Shown piece by piece: positions 1-11,668 of a stretch of 64,000 nucleotides of DNA. Below the pieces are notes generated by a model. The model was not told the origin of the DNA, did no database searches, and saw only the letters and a program-made list of their open reading frames with translations. The stretch spans positions 1-64,000 of the forward strand of contig JANDJZ010000070.1 in NCBI GenBank assembly GCA_027943245.1. The letters are read 5' to 3'. The stretch comes from Acanthamoeba sp. SK_2022b. Taxonomy: Eukaryota > Discosea > Longamoebia > Acanthamoebidae. Made by a program: the position numbers and the translations under genes. Every line of letters begins with the position of its first letter. Position 1 is the first letter of the stretch.

Positions 1-60
1 CTAACCCTAACCCTAACCCTAACCCTAACCCTAACCCTAACCCTAACCCTAACCCTAACC

Positions 61-101
<41 letters not shown>

Positions 102-127
102 CCCTAACCCTAACCCTAACCCTAACC

Positions 128-168
<41 letters not shown>

Positions 169-496
169 CCCTAACCCTAACCCTAACCCTAACCCTAACC
201 CTAACCCTAACCCTAACCCTAACCCTAACCCTAACCCTAACCCTAACCCTAACCCTAACCCTAACCCTAACCCTAACCCTAACCCTAACCCTAACCCTAA
301 CCCTAACCCTAACCCTAACCCTAACCCTAACCCTAACCCTAACCCTAACCCTAACCCTAACCCTAACCCTAACCCTAACCCTAACCCTAACCCTAACCCT
401 AACCCTAACCCTAACCCTAACCCTAACCCTAACCCTAACCCTAACCCTAACCCTAACCCTAACCCTAACCCTAACCCTAACCCTAACCCTAACCCT
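1..496. repeat. Telomere, (CCCTAA)n C-rich strand
   Basis: Uninterrupted CCCTAA hexamers run from the first base to 496, so this is the left end of a linear chromosome with a TTAGGG G-strand. Two units carry one extra A (around 78-84 and 145-151), giving the TTTAGGG-type heptamer. The array ends sharply at 496 and unique sequence begins with GGCCTTTTCC. A 1.5-unit remnant (CCCTAACCC) recurs at about 663-672. Confidence 0.99.
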
Positions 497-941
497 GGCC
501 TTTTCCAGGGGTTTTTCCAGCCCGGCCTTCCCTGGCCTTTTCCTTGGCTTTTCTCCTCTTCTCTTGTACTTAGCGTTTTTCTCCCTCTCTCTCCAGCTAT
601 GGCAATAACGTGCCTGGCATTGTGGTGTCTTGTTTTAAAAACCTGTTAATAAAAACTCAATTACCCTAACCCATCTGGTCACAGAGTCACATAGAATTTC
701 CACAGTAGAGGGTAGACCAGGGTGGCCTTTTTCTGCCTCCACCTGAAGAGGCAGGGGGGTCCACAGTGTAGTCCTATGTAATCTTTCTCCCCATGCTGTT
801 CTTCTTAGACTTGGTCACAGCTCAGCAGATCAAAAATGACCTGGAAAAAAATGGACCAAAAATCAAAACTCCTGCTCCTTTCCTGCTTTTTTCCCAACCT
901 TACTATTTTATTTTTATATATGCTCTCTGTTGTCTCTTGCT

Positions 942-975
<34 letters not shown>

Positions 976-1203
976 CTAAAAAGAACAAGAGCAAGAGCAA
1001 GAGCAAGATAGAGAGAGAGAGAGAGAGCCCCTCAGTCTTGCCTTGCCTCTTTGTCTTGGTTCTGTCTGTCTGTCATATATATATATATACAGCAGTATAT
1101 CAATACATGTACACACCCACACCCCCTCAACTATCTTAAACCCAACCTGTGTGGGGCACAGCCCTAATCAACCTTTGTGGTGCCACCCTAATGCTCTTTT
1201 GTC
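497..1203. other. Subtelomeric low-complexity DNA without a gene
   Basis: No convincing gene. It begins with repeated GGCCTTTTCC/CCAGGGG-like words (497-550) and continues as AT-richer sequence. Simple repeats lie at about 930-1090: (CT)n, (TATC)n at 957-976, (AAGAGC)n at 983-1005, (GA)n at 1008-1027 and (TA)n at 1075-1089. Short frames here encode only low-complexity Ser/Leu/Tyr strings. Confidence 0.8.
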
Positions 1204-1332
1204 AATACAGTATACTGTATTCATTTGTCAATACACTACTATGTATTCACAGGTGAACTGTATTTGACAGTATACTGTATTCATAGTAATACAGTGCACT
1301 GTATTCATCTGTCAATACAGTACACTATATTC
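1204..1332. repeat. Array of 18-bp palindromes (AATACAGTRYACTGTATT)
   Basis: At least four spaced copies of an inverted repeat are present. A perfect 18-bp palindrome AATACAGTATACTGTATT lies at 1204-1221 and a second perfect one, AATACAGTGCACTGTATT, at 1288-1305. A copy with a 12-bp perfect core (ACAGTATACTGT) is at 1267-1278 and a decayed copy is at about 1315-1332. The spacers contain recurring TGTCAATACA and TTCATCTGTC words. The array lies directly upstream of, and partly inside, the first readable exon of the chromodomain gene. Confidence 0.85.
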
Positions 1333-2485
1333 TCTACAACAACAATGATCTCTCTGACAGCAAGAGCAACAGCTGCAGCAATGGCAAGGATGACCACTAC
1401 AAGGTGCAGTGCATCATATCACATCATGTGGAGCACCTCCAGACCACCAGGAGGGCAGGTATCTGGTTTCATGTACATTGGGCTGGCTATACTGCTGCCC
1501 AGGACACATGGGAGCCACTCACTCACCTTCAGGAGTGCCCTGATGTGCTGGATGCCTACTTGGTAAAGGTGCTTGATTAAAAACCCCATTCCATACAGTA
1601 GCTGCATTTCACAAAATGATGGTGTTCAGTTTTGTTTTGCCAAATTGACACAATGTAGTGTGTTTGTTTTGCAAAATAGACCCTTGCTGCCTCAGTTTGC
1701 CAAATCAACAGTGTGCTTTAGCCTCTATTTTGCAATATGCACTTTAAAGGGCATAAAACCAAAATTTCATACATCTATTTCACAAAATGCAGTCCAGATT
1801 CACCTTCATCTTACAAAATGCAGCATTCACACGGAACCCTAACTATGCCAACCTGGTCCACTCTAACTCATGGATCAACCACAAGTTCAAAGAAAGTCCG
1901 TTCTTCTGTTTTGTTCCCTTCTTGTTCTGCGTTTTTCTCACTTGCTCTCTCACACTCAGAGCCATTCAAGCCTGGGCGTAAAAAGCTCACCAATGAGGAA
2001 CTTGAGAGTCAACACCAAGTCCACGCCAACACGCAAAGGGAGCTCAAGGCCCTTGTTGAATGTGGGCGCATGGCCATCACCACCCTGTGTGAACGTGAAC
2101 TTCTGGCACGCACCTCCCGCCAGATTGCAGCAGAAGAGGAGTGCAAGGCAGCAAACAAGGCCGCTGATGAGCAGAAGCACGCCTGGCAGGCGCGTGAGCA
2201 GAAACGTCTCCAAATGGTACTGGAGCATGGGCTTTTTACTTCTATTTACTAAGGGACAGGAGCGAACTATCTCACTCTCACAACTACCCACCACAGGCCG
2301 ACGAGGAACAGTCGTACCGCTCCAAAATGGTCAAGCTGGTTGACTTCTTGGTGGACTCCTTCCAGGAGAGCCTTGAGGCGGAGCGCGCCCTCAACCACCA
2401 GATCACAGGCCTCGTCAGCCTATGCACGCAGCTTGTCCAGGAGCACGCCCAGATGGTGGGCGTTGTGCCGCCCGACGTCGACTGA
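1290..2485 (+). CDS. Chromodomain and coiled-coil protein, 5' end unresolved
   Basis: In the frame open from 1290 to 1562 the translation shows a chromodomain. It has an aromatic YKVQCII first strand, then FHVHWAGY, then DTWEPLTHL, then a CPDVLDAYL helix. These match the W-x-GY and TWEP core of the HP1/Polycomb fold, which binds methylated histone tails. A GTAAAG donor follows at 1563. A downstream exon, in frame at least from about 1960, encodes a charged coiled coil rich in Lys, Glu and Arg up to 2216. An 80-nt intron (2217-2296) and a last exon (2297-2485) finish it. No ATG is in frame in the chromodomain exon, so the start lies in an unseen exon or the gene is damaged. The 1563-1960 stretch holds degenerate TTGCAAAATG repeats and the splice path there is ambiguous. 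It could be a host chromatin protein or a relic of a chromodomain-bearing retroelement; I see no integrase or reverse transcriptase nearby. Confidence 0.65.
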
Positions 2486-2737
2486 GCTGCCGGAAGAAAT
2501 AAATTCTATATTCCGCCATTATCTTGAGCAGGGCGAAACAGGAGATAAGAACGACACCCCGCCCTCGCCTGTATCCTGCATGTACCTGTATGCCCTGCCC
2601 GCGTGGCACAAATTCCTCCGTCTGGCGGCCAGCCTCCGTCTTTTTGGTCGCCAATACAGGATTTCAAACAATTAGGCAGAAGGCATCATCAGAGTCGGCA
2701 GGTTTTTTGCTTTTGTTTTTTTAATGGTTATGTACGT

Positions 2738-5041
2738 CTAGATAATGTCCACCTCCTCCTCCATATCACTGTCCGACACGGCCTTGTGCACCTTGATGAC
2801 CTGCTCCGTTCGGAACACTTCGAAGGCCTCCGGCACCAACGTGTTAAGTCTGGCCCCTCGGCTGTGCGGGATGTAGTTGAAGTCCTCGTCCTGCTCCACA
2901 AAATGGCAAATCGTCGTTTCGATCACTTGCGTGGTCGTCACAGCAGCGCCAGGGCTCGTCTTGGCGGGCGACGCGTTTTTCCGTCTCTGCGCGCGCGTGG
3001 TGCTCTTCTTGGTGGCAGTGGGGCTTGGGAGTGTCTGCTGCTGCTGCTGCTGCTTCGCGGGAGTGTTCTTCGTCGCCGTGGTCTTGGCAGTAGGAGCCTT
3101 TCGATAGCTACGCGTCGAGGTTGAGGCCTGGCCCTTAGATTTCGTCCTCTTCCGAGGCGAAGTCGTCACCGTTTCCTCTATCGTCTGCGTGATGGTAATG
3201 ATCTCCGCTCCTCGCCCGTGAAGGTGATGATGATGATGATCAAGCATGCTCTCGTTACCCTGGCCATCCTTCGAGTCCTCCAAGCACGCATGCACGTAGT
3301 CCTCGAGCCGGTAGAGAGTAGCCTCGTCAAGAGCGTTGATATCTGTGTGGTGGGTTGTGATGTGTTTGGCAGCTCAAGGTTAGATGGGCGTACACACTGA
3401 GAACCATCACGAAGAGGAATGAACTAATTTTGATGCAAAGAAAGGGGGGGGGGCAGAAGATCTGATTGGATAATTAGAGTTCGCGGTGACATACCAAACT
3501 CGAGATCTTCATCGTCGGTGTCACCAAATTCAAGCGAAGGGTTGACGATCATGATGAGCCCTTCCAACTTGTCGCTGGGCAGCTCGTTGGTGATCTTGAA
3601 GAGCAGCTCTTCCTTGCTCCAGCGCATTGAAGACACTCGGAGGTGGGAGCTCGATCGTTGGCGCTTGCTGCCGCGCTTCGACTGGAGGCCGCAACCATCG
3701 CTGCTGCTGCCGCCGCCGCCGATAGGACTGATGGAAGTACTGCAGCTGTTGGGAGAGGAGAGAGGGCTGCTGGGCAAGGACGAATCGCCGGCGTCGCTAG
3801 CGCAGGTGGTCTTGGGCGACGAGGCCGTTGAAGAGTCGTCAGACACGGGGTCTTCCCATTCACTCCAGCCGTACTCGCCGAGCAGCTCCGAATAGAGCGC
3901 CGGCGAGCGGCCGTCAAGGACCGACTCCTGCTCGAAGGAGAAGCTCAGAGGCACAAAGTCCTCGGCCGACGATGACAAGTCGTCGTCATCGACCTCGTCG
4001 TCGTCGTTGGCAAAGAGGTGGTGCTCGTCGGAACTGCTGTCGAGGAACTGCTCGCCTTCGAACAAGAAACCTGAGCTGAGCTCCTCCTCGAACTCTGCAA
4101 CAAAATCGAACACTTCGGCCTTGGAGCGCTTGCTGCCCCGTCTGTGCCTGCGCCACACGGAAGATATCGTTTGGGGGGGAATGAGGAAAAAAGTAATATG
4201 AAGGGCTGTTGTTGTTGTTGTTGTGGTTTAGGAGGCGTACCGTTTGGAAGAGCCCTGAGAACGACTGCCCAAGTCCACCATGTGGTACTTGTCCATCAAA
4301 CAACGGAGCAGTCTGTGTTGGGCAAACACGACAGAAGAAGAAGAAGAAGAAAAGGCGTCAGTTGAAGGTCTTCTAACATCTGCCTGGCATTCTTAGATGG
4401 GATGAGGAGAGCAAATGAGAGCAAATCCGGATCGTACAAGAGAAAGCTTGAAGCAGCGGAGGCGAGAGGGCTGTCAGCATCAACAGTGAAGACCTAGAGC
4501 GAGGGGGGGGGGGAGAGAGAGAGAGAAGTTAGACAAGGTCCTCGGAGTTGAGATCATGATGCAGATAAAGGGACAGAGTGGGTAGAGGTACCCTGTTCAT
4601 GTCCTGGATGAAGTCACGAGGTCTCTTATACAAGCACTTGTCCATCTTTTGTTGAACAGCGTCGAGGGACATCTGGAGTGAGAAGCGGGAGTGAGCACGG
4701 ACGACCCCATTTTGGTCGAAAATCACGGCTAGAGTAGAAGTTGGTGTGGAATTGGCCCCGATACAGAGTGGGGGGGGACGAGGTGCGCTCTCCTCGATGG
4801 AATGATGTTCACCCACACAACCATCGCACTCCAATAGAATGGTAGATTAAAGAATCACCTGGAGGTCAGGATTGTGTGCGCTTGAGTCGGCAAAGAGCGC
4901 GGACTTGTCGTGTGATCGTATCTCGGCGAGGATCTTCTCCATTTCGGAAGTCTTGTCGTTCTTTTTCTTCCTCGAGGAGGAGGAGGAGGAAGAGGTGGCG
5001 GAGAAAGGTGACGCTGTCGTCGAAGAAGAGGTCATGGCCAT
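2738..5041 (-). CDS. BET-like protein: bromodomain-like region plus NET domain
   Basis: Likely chromatin reader in the nucleus. The chosen start (5041) gives a Ser-rich tail followed by EKILAEIRSHDKSALF, the usual first helix of a BET bromodomain. Downstream exons give SLDAVQQKMDKCLYKRP and DFIQDMNRVF, the ZA-loop end and the B helix, then probably NARQILLRCLMDKYHMV. A long acidic Ser/Asp-rich linker (about 4150-3700) leads to a NET domain. That domain reads RWSKEELLFKITNELPSDKL, then an intron at 3343-3494, then DINALDEATLYRLEDYV. It anchors partners in BRD2/3/4-type proteins. The C-terminal exon is basic, with a poly-Gln tract and an SP/TS-rich tail. The part of the ZA loop before MSLD was not recovered, and no YN motif (acetyl-lysine-binding Asn) is evident in the likely splice path. 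The bromodomain may therefore be degenerate. The NET call is strong. Confidence 0.75.
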
Positions 5042-5821
5042 TAATTATGGAGGGATATATAGTCCGGAGATGGGCGGGAAGGTGTAAAATTGGGGAAGAA
5101 GAGGAAATCGTCTCGATTTCGCCTGCGCGTCGGGTTTTCAGCGGTGGGTTGGAGTAGCGGCAGCTAACTGACTGCACTCCGATCGGTGTGTGTGTGGCAG
5201 AAGATGAACGAGAAAATTGAGGAGGAGATATGTGACGGCGCAGCGGCACTACTACGAATACAAATAATACTCGGCGGTCGGCACGCGAGCGGTCCTGGTG
5301 GTAGAACCTGGGCGACGACTACAACGTAGTGGTGGAGCACGAGACGAAGGCGGAGGGACGCACACACCCCGCGGCTGGAAACGAAGAAGAAATACAGAAC
5401 AGCCCCGTCTCCGTGCTCTCTGCCGCCCTGCCCCGATTGGCTGCCGAGCGCAGGCGAGTTTTCCCTTCCTGGCTTCCGCGCAAATTCGCCAGCCGACCTT
5501 GCGTTGGCCTTTTTGCCGCGGCGGCTTGTGCCGTGTGCGTCCTCACATGTGCGAGAGGGAGGGGGGGGGGCAAGACTGGGCCCTCACTCCGGCTGCTCCT
5601 GCGGGGTGTTCCCCCAAGGCCCAATGTCTGTGATAAAGCAAACAGCCCAAATTTGCGAATAACAAAGAGGAACCCATGCTCTTCCACCACCGCCTAGGCA
5701 CTGGAGGGCATTAATACCCGTCAGGGTCAAAGGTCGATGACGCACTAGAGCTCAAAAGGTTTGTTGAAGCAGAAAGAGAGAGAGAGAGAGAGAGAAGCGA
5801 GTAATCAGAGGAGGTAGTGCG
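5042..5821. other. Gene-free interval: upstream region of the BET-like gene
   Basis: About 780 bp lie between the start of the BET-like gene and the 3' end of the PPR gene, both on the minus strand. Open frames exist on both strands (for example 5329-5697 +), but they overlap each other, show no recognisable protein and sit in GC-rich sequence where chance frames are common. An ATTGG (inverted CCAAT) lies near 5435 and a (GA)n tract at about 5775-5793. It probably holds promoter elements and a 3' UTR. Confidence 0.6.
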
Positions 5822-7321
5822 TTACGAATGCGCCTCCTGCTCTTGTTCTTGCTCTTGCTCCTGTGCAGCAAAGTCACGGGCGATAGCCTGGTGCTCGGCG
5901 CGAGCCTGAGAGTCACCAGCCTGGTCGATGATCTGGGCGGCCAGGTCGAGGAGGTCGCGGTCGAGCGGGAGCTGGGCCTGACGCATGGCCCGCCACGCGT
6001 GGAGGGCGGAGGCGGGTCGCGAAGAGAGCAGGCCCAACAGTCGGCGGCAGTCGGCGGCGTTCATGGTGGGTGCGATCCGGACCCCGGCCTTGATGGTCTC
6101 GTCGACGAGCTGGTTGAGCTTGGCATCGTCGGCCGTCTGGCGCTGGGTGCGGATGAGGTCGCGGTAGAAGATGGCGTCGGGGATGACGCCACGGGTGAGC
6201 ATGTCCTGGTAGAGCGACCAGGCGCGTTCGGGCTGGCCCTCTGCGCCCTTGAGGAGCGAGGTGTAGGTGAGCACATCGGGTGCGATGCCGTGTCGGTCGA
6301 CCATTTCGTGGAAGACCTGGGTGGCCTGCTGGCTGAGGCCGTTGCGGCACATGCCCTCGATGATGGCGGTGTAGGTGACGCGGTTAGGCTGCTGGCCCTC
6401 CTCGCCCAGCCGCTCGAGAATGCGCTGGGCGGCCTCGAGCGCATTGGCCTTGCAGTTGGCGTAGATGAACGAGGTCAGAGTCACGAGCGAGGGGGTGATG
6501 CGGCGGCCCTCCATTTCCCGCAGCAGCTGGGTCGCCTGTTCGTTGTGGCCCAGCTTGAGGTAGCCGCTGATGAGCGACGAATAAGTGCGCTCGTTGGGCT
6601 TGATCCGGCGCGCCTTCATGAGCTCAAACGTTGCGCGCGCGTCGTCGAGCGCACCGACGGAGAGGTGCGCCTTGATGAGCGTGTTGAACGTGATGCAGTC
6701 GGGCTGGAAGCCGGCCTCTTGCATGCGATCGAGCGCCGTCAGGGCCTGGCCGCGCTGCCCGGCGTTGGCGTAGGAGGCCACCAGCGTGTTCCACGTCACT
6801 CGGTCCGGCTTCACGACCGATAACTTGACGGCCTCCATGGCCTCCATGGTATCGCGCGCCTTAGGGCTTCCGCTGGACACGTTTGCGTGGGCTCCCACGA
6901 TGCTGTTGCGCACCACTCGATCCCTCGGTAGCAGTCGCACTCCCAATTCTGCCATCTTCTCCACGAGCTCGGTGTCCCGCGTACGTGCGCACAGCTGCAC
7001 TGCTCGCACAACGCGCTTCCGCCCCACTGGCACTCCCACCCGGTAGGCATCCTCCAGAAGTTCCACCTCTCGTCGCACAAGGTCCCGCGCGGCCTCGGTC
7101 GCATAGCCTCGACTCCAACAGACGCTGGAGCGCGACTGGATTGCTGGCCCAACAACAACATGCGGAAGCAGCCTCTTCGACCTCGCCGACGAACCCAATT
7201 CGAATGAGGGCAGCGTTGTTGCCCCCCTCCGCGGAGGGATAATTCCGGAACTAGAATTCAGCTGCTGCGAAGTGGTAGAAACCCACATCTGGCGCCGACC
7301 GAGAGACATTGTGCTCTTCAT
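5822..7321 (-). CDS. Pentatricopeptide repeat protein, probably mitochondrial
   Basis: Single-exon gene of 499 residues. The N-terminus (about residues 1-75) is rich in Arg/Ser with no acidic stretch, as expected of a mitochondrial presequence. From about residue 175 to 420 there are roughly seven consecutive 35-residue PPR motifs, recognisable by VTWNTLVASYANAG, ITFNTLIKAHLSVG, RTYSSLISGYLKLG, VTYTAIIEGMCRNG and VLTYTSLLKG, each ending in a P-D or P-N turn. PPR arrays bind organelle RNA one base per repeat and act in stability, processing or translation. No DYW or E domain is present, so this is a P-class protein. The tail ends in a Gln-Glu dipeptide run. The RNA target cannot be told from sequence alone. 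It is unusual here in having no intron. Confidence 0.92.
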   Translation of the reverse strand: MKSTMSLGRRQMWVSTTSQQLNSSSGIIPPRRGATTLPSFELGSSARSKRLLPHVVVGPAIQSRSSVCWSRGYATEAARDLVRREVELLEDAYRVGVPVGRKRVVRAVQLCARTRDTELVEKMAELGVRLLPRDRVVRNSIVGAHANVSSGSPKARDTMEAMEAVKLSVVKPDRVTWNTLVASYANAGQRGQALTALDRMQEAGFQPDCITFNTLIKAHLSVGALDDARATFELMKARRIKPNERTYSSLISGYLKLGHNEQATQLLREMEGRRITPSLVTLTSFIYANCKANALEAAQRILERLGEEGQQPNRVTYTAIIEGMCRNGLSQQATQVFHEMVDRHGIAPDVLTYTSLLKGAEGQPERAWSLYQDMLTRGVIPDAIFYRDLIRTQRQTADDAKLNQLVDETIKAGVRIAPTMNAADCRRLLGLLSSRPASALHAWRAMRQAQLPLDRDLLDLAAQIIDQAGDSQARAEHQAIARDFAAQEQEQEQEQEAHS

Positions 7322-7987
7322 TCTTCTCCGCTGCTCCGCTGCTCAGTGAGTACTGCGAGATTGTAGGCCTAATTATGTGACGGGACAATCCCTAAGATTA
7401 AAAAAAACAAACAAACAAACAAACAAAGAAAGAAAGAAATGTTCAGAGAAATCCAGATCACGAAAACGGTCCAGCGAAGAACCACCAAAAAGAGAGCAGC
7501 ACCCCGTCGGTGATCGGTCTGGCACACCGGGTACACGTTTAGCACTTGCGGGTAACAATTAGTGTAGCGCGTGGCCACAGCCCAGCGAACACGGAAGAGC
7601 AGCGGCGGCAGCAGCATCGGGAAGAAGCGACCCACAGCCTTTTGGGGACCCAGGTAAGGTGCTCCCCCTTTTTGTCCGCGCGCGCGCGTTGGCCGAGAGG
7701 GAGCAGAGCGTGTGTCGGGGAGCGCTAGAAACCCTCTGGTTTTCGCGTCAAGTCACGAGAGGAGGATGCGTGAATCACAACACACCCAACACCACCACCA
7801 CCAAGGCCACCTTTCTTTCTTTCTTTGCATCTATTTTCTCTCCTTTGCTCCAACAACAACAACAACAACAACAACCAACAGCCAACACAAGTAGTTGGGC
7901 TGCACGCAGCTGCGAACACAAACAAGAGGAGGAAAGGAGAGAAATTTATTCGGCTGCATCGTCCGATCAAGTTCTGTCATTGTAAAA
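7322..7987. other. Head-to-head promoter interval (PPR / epimerase)
   Basis: About 666 bp separate the PPR start (minus) from the epimerase start (plus). It contains (AAAC)n/(AAAG)n at about 7400-7436, a CG-run at 7677-7687, (TTTC)n near 7811-7826 and (CAA)n at 7851-7875. No RNA gene or convincing protein was found. It probably holds divergent promoters and 5' leaders. Confidence 0.6.
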
Positions 7988-10293
<2,306 letters not shown>

Positions 10294-10440
10294 TCACCCT
10301 GCCGCTGAGAAGTTAGCTGCCGGCTTCGCCGCGGTCGTCACCAGCTACGACACCAAATTTTTGAACCCTTTAGCGGCCGTCGGGCCACCCGCCAACCACC
10401 AACACCAACCCTTTTTGTGGGGCCGGCACCACATTGAGCC

Positions 10441-11384
10441 TTAAAGAACAACGCGGTCGAGGGATACTCTTTCTTGCCGGTGGTGAACAGTGAGACAGGC
10501 CCGCTTGGCCCGTTCCTTTAGCGTCTGCTCGTGTTGCGTGAGTGCTCCCGCAACGGCCTCCGCGTGCTCTCCGCCCTCGTCGACAAGCCCAGATGGCACG
10601 CTGAAGCGCAGCACCGGGCGACGCTGTCCACCCCGAGGAGCTGCGTCGACCGTATGGACTTGAAGTGGCACCATTCCTGCCATCATGGTATCAGTATTTC
10701 GTTGTTGCACTCGGAAGAGCGTGTAACACCGTCTGTCACGATGAGAGAGAGAGAGAGAGAGAGCGAGGTGAGCGAACCTAGGCAATTAGCTTCCGTGGGC
10801 GAGGCTCTGGGGTGGGTGGTGTAGATGACAGGAAACTCCAAGAGGTACCCCAGCAAAGCCGGCCCATATACCTGCTCCCAAACCTGCTCATCCAGCGCCA
10901 CGACCACCGGCTCACCGCACTCAATGCTGCCCGCAATCAGCTCGCTCAACTGGCTCCCCACGGCAGCTAGCCCGGCGATCGTATCCGCCACCTCCGCTGC
11001 ACCGCACACCTGTACTTGACGATCTGAACTGACGCTCTTCTACCTCTAACTCCCTCCTCCTCCTCCTCTTCCACGAACCCTCGGCGAATCAAGCGAGCAG
11101 TGCACGTTGATGAACACGCTCTTCTCCGCACTCTCGCCTCTCAGACGCTCCTGCAACAGAGTCGTGTTGACTATCAGGACCATCTGGTCCACTCGCAGCG
11201 CACCCACCTCTCGCATGGGCTCGCACTCTGCCTGTACACAGTCGGATGGTGTAATTAGTCAGTGGGCGAACCCGACCACAACCCCCAAACGCACTTGCGC
11301 CGCCTTCAGAAAGGCTTGGAGTTCTTCCTCGTTCGGAGACACGTAGTCAAGCATGAAGGCTGCTCGCATACCACACGAAATCAT
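10441..11384 (-). CDS. C1orf74 (DUF4504)-like protein
   Basis: Four exons fit with matching phases: 11384-11295, 11231-11079, 11009-10778 and 10676-10441, giving 236 residues. The reading starts with MISCGMRAAFMLDYVSP and includes VDQMVLIVNTTLL. Near the C-terminus it has YGPALLGYLLEFPVIYTT, then NCLGMVPLQV across the last intron. The pattern 'LLGY-x-x-FPV-x-Y ... NCL-x-M-x-PL-x-V' is what I recall of the eukaryotic DUF4504/C1orf74 family, whose molecular function is not established. There is no signal peptide or membrane segment. The start is the first in-frame Met after stops, but a further upstream exon cannot be excluded. The family assignment is from memory and moderate. Confidence 0.5.
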
Positions 11385-11668
11385 CCCTACCCCTACAAGC
11401 ACACGTCACCTTAGGCCGTTACGCCCACACGATCTTGGGTAGAGAAAATCAAAATTTTAATGCTTTAATCAAAAAAAAAATTTGTTTCAATCCTTTAAAT
11501 ACCTTCCACGAATGTTGGCAGTGCCGGTTTGGAACGTGTGAGCTGGCGTCGCAAACCTGGCGGAAGCCACTTCTTCACCATTGCCGCAGAGGGCATTACG
11601 TGGTTGTATCGCCTCGCATCATGCCGCTCCGCCATCTTCAGGTCCATTTTTTTGTGGCCACAATTTTT

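Noticed and set aside
663..672. Second telomere block
   Set aside because: Only 1.5 units; can arise by chance or as a remnant.
5329..5697. 122-codon frame between BET-like and PPR genes
   Set aside because: Overlapped by an equal frame on the other strand, no recognisable motif, GC-rich region.
5828..6823. 331-codon frame antisense to the PPR gene
   Set aside because: Composition-driven shadow; the minus strand has clear PPR repeats in a single frame.
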